Below are positions 1 to 6,281 of a stretch of DNA of 10,739 nt, piece by piece; positions within the stretch are counted from its first letter, which is position 1; each line of letters starts with the position of its first letter. Below the pieces are notes generated by a model. That model saw only the letters and a list, made by a program, of their open reading frames with translations. It was not told the DNA's origin and did no database searches. A program made the translations under genes and the position numbers. The DNA is from Hyphomicrobiales bacterium (GTDB lineage Bacteria; Pseudomonadota; Alphaproteobacteria; Rhizobiales; Aestuariivirgaceae). The DNA lies in contig JABDJG010000284.1 of assembly GCA_013002595.1 (NCBI GenBank), positions 1 through 10,739 of the forward strand, written 5' to 3'.

Positions 1-1105
1 CGTTGGCATAGAACATGGCTGCAAACACCACCCAGACCAGATCGCCACTGTTGATGAAGACGAGCGGCCCCGGCTCCATGTCGTGCATCTGGAACACACC
101 GACCATCATGGCGGTCAGCGCACCGCCCGGCAGGCCGAGTGCCAGCAGCGGGATCATGGCGGCACCGGTTGCCGCGTTGTTGGCGGTCTCGGCTGAAATA
201 ACGCCTTCCAGCTTGCCCTTGCCGAACGCCATTTTGTCTTTCGACCAGCGCACCGCCTCATTGTACCCCATGAAGGCGGCCAACGTTGCCCCGATACCAG
301 GCAGGATACCGCAGAAGAACCCGATCACAATCGAGCGGACGACGGCAATCTTGTGCGCCCACAATTCGGCAAAGGTCGGAAAGTCAACACTCAGCTTGGG
401 CGCCTTGTAAGCACCGGTCGCTTTTTTCTCACACTGAACCAGCACTTCCGAGACGGCAAAAAAGCCAAGAATGATCGGAATGAAATGCACCCCTGCCAGC
501 AGGTACGGCATGCCGAAATCGTAACGCGCGATGCCGCCGACCGGATCGAGCCCGACCACCGCCAGCATCAGCCCGAACAGGATCGACAGCCAGCCCTTCC
601 ACAAGGTCTTGGCGCCGACCGAGGCGGCCACCGCAAGGCCGAATGCAACCAGGGCAAAAATCTCCGGCGGCCCGAAAGCCGATATCGCCCATTCGGCAAT
701 CGGCGCCGTTGCCACCATCATGATCACTGCCGAAACCGAGCCGCCGAGCGCTGAACACATGACAGCTGCACCGACCGCCTTGCCGGCTTTGCCCTGCTGG
801 GTCATCGGATAACCATCGAATGCGGTTGCTGCATTCTCCGGTGCGCCGGGGATGTTGAACAGGATGGCAGTAATCGCGCCGCCGTAAACGCCGGTACAAT
901 AGATCACCGAATAAAGCATGATGCCCTGCTCGGCAGACAGATGCGCGGTGAACGGTAACAGGATGGCGGCCAGCGTCAGCATCGAAACACCCGGTATGGC
1001 GCCGAACAGCATGCCGCCAACGACACCGCCCAGGAAAATCAGAATGTTGATCGGATCGCTGAACAGCGAGACCGACCCGGTGACGAAATTTGAAAAAATA
1101 TCCAT
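1..1105 (-). CDS. tctA: TctA-family large permease of a tripartite tricarboxylate transporter (C-terminus outside window)
   Basis: This is the large membrane subunit of a TTT-family secondary transporter. It carries an organic anion, delivered by the periplasmic protein TctC, across the inner membrane using an ion gradient. The ATG at 1103-1105 opens a frame that stays open to the left edge: 368 codons of a family usually near 500 residues, so roughly the last quarter is missing. The translation is strongly hydrophobic. It shows the duplicated TctA signature: GAIPG near residues 35-39 and a second Gly-rich PGIG motif near residue 270. Other family-like stretches are NIPGAPENAATAFDGYP and LGLPGG. 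There is no clear Shine-Dalgarno sequence. The start lies 7 nt after the tctB stop, so translation is probably coupled to tctB. Family assignment is firm; the substrate is unknown. Confidence 0.93.
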   Translation of the reverse strand, partial: MDIFSNFVTGSVSLFSDPINILIFLGGVVGGMLFGAIPGVSMLTLAAILLPFTAHLSAEQGIMLYSVIYCTGVYGGAITAILFNIPGAPENAATAFDGYPMTQQGKAGKAVGAAVMCSALGGSVSAVIMMVATAPIAEWAISAFGPPEIFALVAFGLAVAASVGAKTLWKGWLSILFGLMLAVVGLDPVGGIARYDFGMPYLLAGVHFIPIILGFFAVSEVLVQCEKKATGAYKAPKLSVDFPTFAELWAHKIAVVRSIVIGFFCGILPGIGATLAAFMGYNEAVRWSKDKMAFGKGKLEGVISAETANNAATGAAMIPLLALGLPGGALTAMMVGVFQMHDMEPGPLVFINSGDLVWVVFAAMFYAN

Positions 1106-1112
1106 GGGAGAG

Positions 1113-1811
1113 TTACTGCAATACCTTAACGATCCAGTTGCCGAAGCTGTAGAACGGCTCGACATTGCCGGTCGGCAGGCCGACATACAGGACCTTCACA
1201 AAGAGAACCATCAAGATCGCAAACAGCAGCGCTGCAATCGCCAGCATAGGCTTGAAACGGCGTTCGCCCATCAGCCACATGACCGAGACCATGAAACACG
1301 GCGCCATCGCATAAAATCCGAAGTCTTCCAGGAATGCAGCGAACAGCAACGGCAAACCAAGCATGCCGCCCACCATGTTGGTTCGCGAAAACCAGGCAAA
1401 CGCTGCAACGACCACCGCGCCCGTGACGAGCTTGATCGGACCTTGGGCATCCAGCGGCAATCCGAACAGATCGGGTATGCGCATGTAGATGAACGGCAGC
1501 GCAATCAGAAGCGCGGTATGCGCATACCATTGCAGTCCCGAATTTTCACTTGCCCCTTCAGACTCGATATTCGCATCAGGCCCGCCGGCTTCCGCCCCTG
1601 CGTCTCCGTATCGATACTGCCAATAGAGTTGGCCAAAAGCAGCAATGACCATCAGAAAAATAAGGCCGCGCGGCCAGGCCGACGCGCCGAACTTGTAGAT
1701 CTCGATATTTTGATTGAACTTAAACGTCAGACCAAAAAGCACAGCAGCTGCCAACAGCCACAAACCGGCTTCAACATAATGCGAAGGACGCAATTGGCCC
1801 AAGATCCCCAC
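1113..1811 (-). CDS. tctB: TctB-family small permease of the TTT transporter
   Basis: This is the small, poorly conserved membrane subunit that partners TctA. The 232-residue product has hydrophobic segments near residues 15-30, 48-62, 97-110, 128-141, 150-178 and 188-210. It ends in a TctB-like tail with GLPTGNVEP at 211-219. It is longer than many TctB proteins, mainly because of a hydrophilic, acidic, Gly/Ala-rich loop at about 68-92. The start is uncertain. The GTG at 1809-1811 directly abuts the Shine-Dalgarno-like AAGGGGA at 1812-1818, which is too close. The in-frame TTG at 1800-1802 has better spacing (9 nt) and would give 229 residues. It sits between tctC and tctA in the usual TTT order; a stem-loop precedes it and tctA follows after 7 nt. 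Confidence 0.88.
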   Translation of the reverse strand: MGILGQLRPSHYVEAGLWLLAAAVLFGLTFKFNQNIEIYKFGASAWPRGLIFLMVIAAFGQLYWQYRYGDAGAEAGGPDANIESEGASENSGLQWYAHTALLIALPFIYMRIPDLFGLPLDAQGPIKLVTGAVVVAAFAWFSRTNMVGGMLGLPLLFAAFLEDFGFYAMAPCFMVSVMWLMGERRFKPMLAIAALLFAILMVLFVKVLYVGLPTGNVEPFYSFGNWIVKVLQ

Positions 1812-1818
1812 TCCCCTT
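1812..1818 (-). promoter_or_regulatory. Shine-Dalgarno of tctB that questions the GTG start
   Basis: On the minus strand AAGGGGA immediately precedes the GTG at 1811, leaving no spacer. It lies 9 nt before an in-frame TTG at 1802, a normal distance. The site therefore favours the TTG start, although GTG is the longest open start. Confidence 0.45.
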
Positions 1819-1826
1819 ATAGATTG

Positions 1827-1868
1827 CCACGAGCATCGGCGGTCCCTCAGATCCGCCGATGCTCGTGG
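1827..1868 (-). promoter_or_regulatory. Perfect 16-bp stem-loop between tctC and tctB
   Basis: The arms at 1827-1842 and 1853-1868 are exact reverse complements (16 of 16 pairs, GC-rich), with a 10-nt loop at 1843-1852. On the tct transcript the hairpin starts about 10 nt after the tctC stop and ends 8 nt before the tctB Shine-Dalgarno. The RNA after the stem begins CAATCTATAAGG, which has no U-run, so it is not a standard intrinsic terminator. Stem-loops at this position in binding-protein transporter operons often protect the upstream mRNA or attenuate read-through, so the abundant binding protein outnumbers the permeases. That role is inferred here. Confidence 0.8.
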
Positions 1869-1875
1869 TGTTTGT

Positions 1876-1905
1876 CGCTTATTTCACTTCAAGTCCCATC
1901 GCCTT
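1876..1905 (-). repeat. Direct repeat copy A, covering the tctC stop codon
   Basis: This stretch covers the last codons and stop of tctC. It resembles 2966-2998 in the same orientation. Both contain cgctt, then 1-2 nt, then the identical 13-mer tttcacttcaagt. After a 3- or 5-nt spacer comes atc[gc]cctt, matching at 7 of 8 positions. The two copies lie on either side of tctC. Confidence 0.5.
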
Positions 1906-2907
1906 GTACACTTCACGATACTGGGCAACGGTGCCATTGATCAGTTCCTTGGCACCATCTGTGTCGCGGAAGCTCTCGATCAGGTTCATGTACTTGCGTT
2001 CATTGTATTCCTGATAGCTTTTCTGGCAGAACGCTTTCTGGAAGGCCCACTGCAGCCATTTCACCCGGTCTTCGGGAGCGCCGGCCTTTACAAAGAAGCC
2101 GCGGAAGCGCAACAGCGGTTCGAAATCCATGCCTTCATCAGCAATGCTTGGAACATCGGCAAATGCGGCAGGACGCTCTTTCAGGATGGTCAGGATCGGC
2201 TTGAACCGGCCTGCATCGAGGAACTTGCGAACATCGCCGGGCTGCTCGAACAGCGCATCAACCTGGCCGCCGGCCAGCGCGCCGTAGCGCGGTGCACCCT
2301 TGTCGAACGAAATCTGCTGCATCTTGATGCCGGCTGCATCGGAGATGAACTTCATCGTCACCCGTTCCATGGAGCCTTCCTTGGAAACATTGGCGATGGT
2401 TGCCTTGCCGTCCTGGGCCTTGACCCAGGTAACGAAAGACTTCCAATCGGTGAAGCGGTCTTCGTCCTTGCGGATGTAGATCTGCGAAAAAGTGATCTGC
2501 GAGACAACCAGCGGGATCAGATCTTCAGCCGGATTTGGCCGGCCTGAGTCAAGCGCATGGGCACTGGCCGAGTCATCGATGTGCTCAAGCACGGTGTAAC
2601 CGTCTGCCGGCGCCGCCATATAGGCGGTCATGCCAACGGTGCCCGAACCACCAGGCTTGTGATCGCGGTTGACCGACACACCGGTCTGCTCGGTAAATGC
2701 CTGTGCCATGGCTTGGGCGACCTGGCCTGAACCGCCTGCCGGGCCATACGGCACAATCATGGTGATTGCACGCTCTGGAAAACCGCCTGGCTTGTCCATG
2801 CTGTCCGGCAACCCGTCCGATGCGCATTTGGCCTGCGCTGTGCCGGCTGACAGTGCGGCCAGCGATACCGCAAATACGGCAGTCTTCATAATTCTCTTCA
2901 ACGACAT
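1879..2907 (-). CDS. tctC: TctC/Bug-family periplasmic substrate-binding protein of the TTT transporter
   Basis: This periplasmic protein captures the transported anion and delivers it to TctAB. The 342-residue product has a Sec signal peptide: basic MSLKRIMK, a hydrophobic core, and a likely cleavage site after AQA at residue 26. The mature protein has Bug-family features: ITMIVPYGPAGGSGQ at 48-62, HKPGGSGTVG at 83-92, and an ALAGGQVDALF segment near 210-220. The start ATG (2905-2907) is well supported by GGGAGGAA (2911-2918), 3-4 nt upstream. Most Bug proteins have an Asp closing the first Gly-rich loop (PGG..D); here the segment reads PAGGSGQ, so the ligand contacts may differ. There is no lipobox, so Cys28 is probably not lipidated. 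tctC starts 168 nt after the thiolase stop, and I found no convincing promoter in that gap. Substrate unknown. Confidence 0.93.
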   Translation of the reverse strand: MSLKRIMKTAVFAVSLAALSAGTAQAKCASDGLPDSMDKPGGFPERAITMIVPYGPAGGSGQVAQAMAQAFTEQTGVSVNRDHKPGGSGTVGMTAYMAAPADGYTVLEHIDDSASAHALDSGRPNPAEDLIPLVVSQITFSQIYIRKDEDRFTDWKSFVTWVKAQDGKATIANVSKEGSMERVTMKFISDAAGIKMQQISFDKGAPRYGALAGGQVDALFEQPGDVRKFLDAGRFKPILTILKERPAAFADVPSIADEGMDFEPLLRFRGFFVKAGAPEDRVKWLQWAFQKAFCQKSYQEYNERKYMNLIESFRDTDGAKELINGTVAQYREVYKAMGLEVK

Positions 2908-2965
2908 AGTTTCCTCCCTATATTGACAAGTCTTCTTTGGCGGCTCGCCGGTTAGGCACTGCCAC

Positions 2966-2998
2966 CGCTTCGTTTCACTTCAAGTGGTGCATCCCCTT
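2966..2998 (-). repeat. Direct repeat copy B, possible relic of a tctC 3' end
   Basis: This lies in the 168-nt gap between the thiolase stop (3076) and the tctC start (2907). It matches the tctC 3' end at 1876-1905, including an exact 13-mer (2973-2985) and flanking matches. On the coding strand it looks like a tctC C-terminal end with small indels and no stop at the equivalent place. A remnant of a tandem binding-protein gene is one explanation; chance is not excluded. The rest of the gap shows only weak, imperfect hairpins. Confidence 0.4.
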
Positions 2999-3075
2999 CT
3001 CGCCAAGGTTATGCAAATCCGACCGACAACGCGAGTCGAATATCTGTGTGCTCATGCCGCAGAACGGAACCGTCA

Positions 3076-4278
3076 TCACACCCGCTCCAGGGCGATTGCA
3101 ACGCCCTGCCCGACGCCAACGCACATGGTAGCCAGCGCCCGGTCCTTGCCGCGCTCTTGTAACTCAAGCGCCGCTGTCCCGGTAATCCGCGCGCCCGACA
3201 TGCCAAGCGGATGGCCAAGCGCAATTGCCCCGCCATTCGCATTGACGTGTTCGCCATCTTCGGCAATGCCCAGCCCGCGCAACACCGCGATACCTTGCGA
3301 GGCAAACGCCTCGTTCAGTTCAACGACATCGAAATCGATCGGATCCAGGCCGAGCCGCTGACACAGTTTTTGCACCGCCGGCACCGGACCGATTCCCATT
3401 ATGCGCGGCTCAACACCCGCCGCTGCCCCGCCAGCAATGCGCGCGACCGGGTTCAGGCCATGTGCCTTGGCGCCTGCTTCACTGGCAATGATCAAAGCCG
3501 CAGCACCGTCATTGACCCCGGACGCATTGCCAGCCGTAACGCTGCCACCATCGCGGAACGGCGCCTTCAGCTGTCCAAGCTTTTCCAGTGTCGTTGCGCG
3601 GGGATGCTCGTCCGTGTCGACCACGATCGGATTACCCTTGCGCTGGGCAATGCTGACGGGCGTGATTTCCTTGGCAAGCCGGCCACTGGCAATGGCGGCA
3701 GCCGCCCGCTCCTGCGAACGCAGTGCAAAAGCATCCTGATCGGCGCGTGAAACCTGAAAATCCTCGGCTACGTTCTCCCCGGTTTCCGGCATGGAATCAA
3801 TGCCATACTGGGATTTTAGAACCGGATTGACGAACCGCCAGCCGATTGTCGTATCGTAGATTTCGGCATTGCGTGAAAACGGTGTTGCCGCCTTGGGCAT
3901 AACGAACGGCGCGCGCGACATGCTCTCAACACCGCCGGCGATCGCCAGGTCAGCATGTCCTGCACCAATGGTGCGTGCCGCCGCCAGAATTGCATCCATG
4001 CCTGAAGCACACAGCCGATTGACCGTCATCGCTGGAACGGATCGCGGCAGCCCGGCCAGCAGCACCGCCATACGGGCCACGTTGCGGTTGTCTTCACCTG
4101 CCTGATTGGCGCAGCCAAAGACGACCTCATCGACTTTGTCCCAGTCAACTCCGGAATTGCGTTCTATCAGTGCCTTGATCGGGATTGCCGCCAGATCATC
4201 GGTGCGCACCGCCGACAGCGCACCGCCGAACCGCCCAATGGGCGTTCGCACATAATCACAAATAAAGGCATCGGCCAT
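3076..4278 (-). CDS. pcaF: PcaF/PaaJ-type thiolase (3-oxoadipyl-CoA thiolase-like acyltransferase)
   Basis: This thiolase cleaves a 3-oxoacyl-CoA with CoA to acetyl-CoA plus a shortened acyl-CoA, or runs the reverse condensation. The 400-residue length is normal. The N-terminus (FICDYVRTPIGRFGGALS) and GCANQAGEDNRNVARMA at about 55-71 are very like 3-oxoadipyl-CoA thiolases PcaF and PaaJ. Catalytic residues are all present: Cys90 in NRLCASGMDA, His356 in GGAIALGHPLGMSGAR, and Cys386 in TMCVGVGQG. NEAFASQ is also intact. The ATG (4276-4278) overlaps the SucD-like stop by 1 nt (TGATG), showing translational coupling and that it is the last gene of this tight operon. In PcaF the products are succinyl-CoA and acetyl-CoA. 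No other beta-ketoadipate gene is nearby, so the true substrate may be another 3-oxoacyl-CoA with a charged end. Confidence 0.92.
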   Translation of the reverse strand: MADAFICDYVRTPIGRFGGALSAVRTDDLAAIPIKALIERNSGVDWDKVDEVVFGCANQAGEDNRNVARMAVLLAGLPRSVPAMTVNRLCASGMDAILAAARTIGAGHADLAIAGGVESMSRAPFVMPKAATPFSRNAEIYDTTIGWRFVNPVLKSQYGIDSMPETGENVAEDFQVSRADQDAFALRSQERAAAAIASGRLAKEITPVSIAQRKGNPIVVDTDEHPRATTLEKLGQLKAPFRDGGSVTAGNASGVNDGAAALIIASEAGAKAHGLNPVARIAGGAAAGVEPRIMGIGPVPAVQKLCQRLGLDPIDFDVVELNEAFASQGIAVLRGLGIAEDGEHVNANGGAIALGHPLGMSGARITGTAALELQERGKDRALATMCVGVGQGVAIALERV

Positions 4279-5156
4279 CAGGCACAGGCTCCCAGGCGTT
4301 CTTTCAATATTCCCGGCACGAATGACGGCGTCGGTGTAACGGAAATGCCGCCGGCCTCAAGCGCTGCCTTCTTACCTTCATACGAGCCGCTCGCGCCCAT
4401 GACAATGGCGCCGGCATGACCCATCTTCTTGCCCGGCGGCGAAGCCGCACCGGCTATGAAGGCTGCGATCGGCTTGGACATGCCGGCCGCATATTCGGCC
4501 GCCGCCTCTTCCATCTTGCCGCCGATTTCACCGACCATGGCAATGGCATCGGTCCGGTCGTCTTCATCAAGACTTTGCAGCGCATCGCGTGTGGTTGTGC
4601 CGATCACCGGATCTCCGCCGATGCCGACAAAGGCCGAAATTCCTAGCCCGGCCTGCACCAGGTTGAGGCACACCAGCGTCCCAAGGCTGCCTGAGCGCGA
4701 GATCACGCCGACATTGCCGACCTGGAATATCCGCTGGTTGAACGCCGGCATGAATCCGACAAAACATTCGCCCGGTGTCACCAGCCCCGCGGTGTTCGGT
4801 CCGATGATCCTGGTGCCGGCCTCACGGGCTGCCGCCATGACATACATGACATCCTGGACCGGCACATGCTCGGTCATGATGACAACCTTGGGGATACCGG
4901 CCTCGATCGCATCAAGCGCTGCCGCCTTCACGCCAAGCGGCGGGATAAACAGCACCGAACAATCCACTCCGGTATCGCCAGCCGCATCGACCGCCGAACC
5001 CCATACGGGCAGATCAAGATGCACCTGCCCGGCTTTCTTCGGGTTGACGCCGCCGATCACCTTGGTGCCGTACTCGCGCATCTTGTCGGCCCAGAACGTG
5101 CCCTGCTTGCCGGTGATGCCCTGGACCAGCAGCGTTTCATGTCCGCGAACAATCAT
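4278..5156 (-). CDS. SucD-like alpha subunit of an ADP-forming acid-CoA ligase (not certainly succinate)
   Basis: This is the CoA-binding and phosphohistidine subunit of a two-subunit NDP-forming ligase: acid + CoA + ATP = acyl-CoA + ADP + Pi. The 292-residue length equals SucD. An N-terminal CoA-binding Rossmann domain (VQGITGKQGTFW) is followed by a ligase domain. The phosphorylated His is at 247 in KKMGHAGAI, and the power-helix region GEIGG is at 209-213. Family motifs are altered where succinyl-CoA synthetases are usually conserved: GPNTAG replaces GPNTPG (119-124), SRSGSLGTL replaces SRSGTLTYE (153-161), and GGDPVIGTTT replaces GGDPIPGSNF-like (180-189). Its ATG overlaps the beta-subunit stop by 4 nt (ATGA). 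A duplicate housekeeping sucD is less likely, since no TCA-cycle genes flank it. A SauD-like sulfoacetate-CoA ligase subunit is a plausible alternative. Confidence 0.88.
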   Translation of the reverse strand: MIVRGHETLLVQGITGKQGTFWADKMREYGTKVIGGVNPKKAGQVHLDLPVWGSAVDAAGDTGVDCSVLFIPPLGVKAAALDAIEAGIPKVVIMTEHVPVQDVMYVMAAAREAGTRIIGPNTAGLVTPGECFVGFMPAFNQRIFQVGNVGVISRSGSLGTLVCLNLVQAGLGISAFVGIGGDPVIGTTTRDALQSLDEDDRTDAIAMVGEIGGKMEEAAAEYAAGMSKPIAAFIAGAASPPGKKMGHAGAIVMGASGSYEGKKAALEAGGISVTPTPSFVPGILKERLGACA

Positions 5157-6274
5157 CGTGCCGCCTCCACGGCAGCCTTCACCGCATCATCCATGATATC
5201 GAACGGCTCCATGCCCAGTTCATCGCGCACCATGGCTATGGCCTCATCTTCCCCGGTCCCGTGAATTGTAAAGAATACCGGCACATCCGGTTGCACCACT
5301 TTCCAGGCCTTCACGATCCCCTCAACCATGACGTCGGTCCGGGCAAAGGCGCCGCAGAAATTGATCAAGAGCGACTTCACGTTCGGGTTGGCCAGCACCG
5401 TCTGAAGCGCTTCGGTGCCAAGCGTGTAGGCCTCACCGCCAATCTCCAGGAAGTTGGCTGGCTTGCCGCCATAATGACGAACCGCATCCATCGACGTCAT
5501 CGTCAGCCCGGCCCCGTTTGCCAGAATGCCGACATCGCCGTCCAGCTCGATATACTTGAAACCGATGTCCTTGGCCTTGCCCTCAAGCCCGGTCAGCTTG
5601 TCCGGCGTGCCGCTTTTGGCAAGTTCTGGCTGCCGCTTGATGGCGCTGTCATCCAGTGTGAACTTGCAGTCAAGCGCCAGCAACCGGCCGTCTTCGGTCA
5701 ACACCAGCGGGTTGATTTCCATCAACTCGGCATCATTGTCAGCATAGGCCTGATAGAGCTTACCGAGCGCTGCAACGATGTCGTCGGCTTCGACCGCATC
5801 GCTGGCGGGTAACGCGGCCCGCGCTGCTGCCCCATCAAACCCTGTGCGGATATCGACTGGCAGGCGCATCAGGCGTGTGGGATGCTGTTCGGCGATCTCC
5901 TCGATATCCATGCCGCCCTCGGGCGAATAAAGCATCAGCGGTCCCTTGCTGTCGGGATCGTTCATCACGGCGGCATAGAGTTCAGTGGCGATCGGCACCT
6001 GGCCTTCGACAAGTACTTTCTCAACCAGATAGTCGCCAATCTTCATCCCGATGATGCGCTCTGCAGCCGCAGCCGCCATCTCGACCGTGCCGGCCAAGGC
6101 AATACCGCCGGCTTTGCCGCGTTTGCCGGTCGGCACCTGGGCCTTGACCACGCACGGACCGATTTCGCCAGCAAGTCTAGCTGCTTCGTCCGGTGTGCTG
6201 GCCAGCCCGCCGGGCGGTGTTTCCAGTCCGGCTGCCCGGAGCAGGGGCTTGCCGGCATGTTCCTCAAAGTTCAT
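5153..6274 (-). CDS. SucC-like beta subunit (ATP-grasp) of an ADP-forming acid-CoA ligase
   Basis: This is the nucleotide-binding partner of the SucD-like protein encoded next. The start is ATG 6272-6274, because MNFEEHAGKPLL aligns with the SucC N-terminus (MNLHEYQAK). An upstream in-frame GTG at 6310 would overlap the preceding gene and add 12 unrelated residues. The product is 373 residues, slightly shorter than SucC (about 388). The ATP-grasp domain has KRGKAGG at 51-57 and MEINPL at 185-190. The ligase domain has LANGAGLTM at 251-259 and NFLEIGGEA at 274-282. The usual NIFGGIVRCD loop, part of the acid-binding side in succinyl-CoA synthetases, reads NFCGAFARTD (305-314), and the later EGNN-type motif reads IHGTGED (337-343). 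These changes argue for a substrate other than succinate. It starts 7 nt after the aldehyde dehydrogenase stop. Confidence 0.88.
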   Translation of the reverse strand: MNFEEHAGKPLLRAAGLETPPGGLASTPDEAARLAGEIGPCVVKAQVPTGKRGKAGGIALAGTVEMAAAAAERIIGMKIGDYLVEKVLVEGQVPIATELYAAVMNDPDSKGPLMLYSPEGGMDIEEIAEQHPTRLMRLPVDIRTGFDGAAARAALPASDAVEADDIVAALGKLYQAYADNDAELMEINPLVLTEDGRLLALDCKFTLDDSAIKRQPELAKSGTPDKLTGLEGKAKDIGFKYIELDGDVGILANGAGLTMTSMDAVRHYGGKPANFLEIGGEAYTLGTEALQTVLANPNVKSLLINFCGAFARTDVMVEGIVKAWKVVQPDVPVFFTIHGTGEDEAIAMVRDELGMEPFDIMDDAVKAAVEAAR

Positions 6275-6281
6275 GTCCGCG

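Noticed and set aside
1827..1868. Stem-loop as a Rho-independent terminator of tctC
   Set aside because: No U-tract follows on the tct transcript, and tctB and tctA have no other visible promoter. The plus-strand side has a few Ts but no gene to terminate.
918..1940. 340-codon plus-strand open frame opposite tctA and tctB
   Set aside because: Its product is rich in His, Arg and Gln with no recognisable domain, while the opposite strand encodes clear TctA and TctB proteins. It is an antisense shadow in GC-rich DNA.
1879..2907. TctC as a lipoprotein anchored through Cys28
   Set aside because: The residues before the Cys (AQAK) do not form a lipobox; an ordinary signal peptidase I site fits better.
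3076..4278. Reading the region as a protocatechuate (beta-ketoadipate) pca operon
   Set aside because: Only the thiolase fits. There is no pcaIJ CoA transferase, pcaD, pcaB, pcaC or pcaGH, and the neighbours are a CoA ligase and an acylating dehydrogenase.
4429..5196. 255-codon plus-strand open frame opposite the SucD-like gene
   Set aside because: It is a Pro/Ser/Thr-rich shadow that runs across the overlap of two well-supported minus-strand genes.
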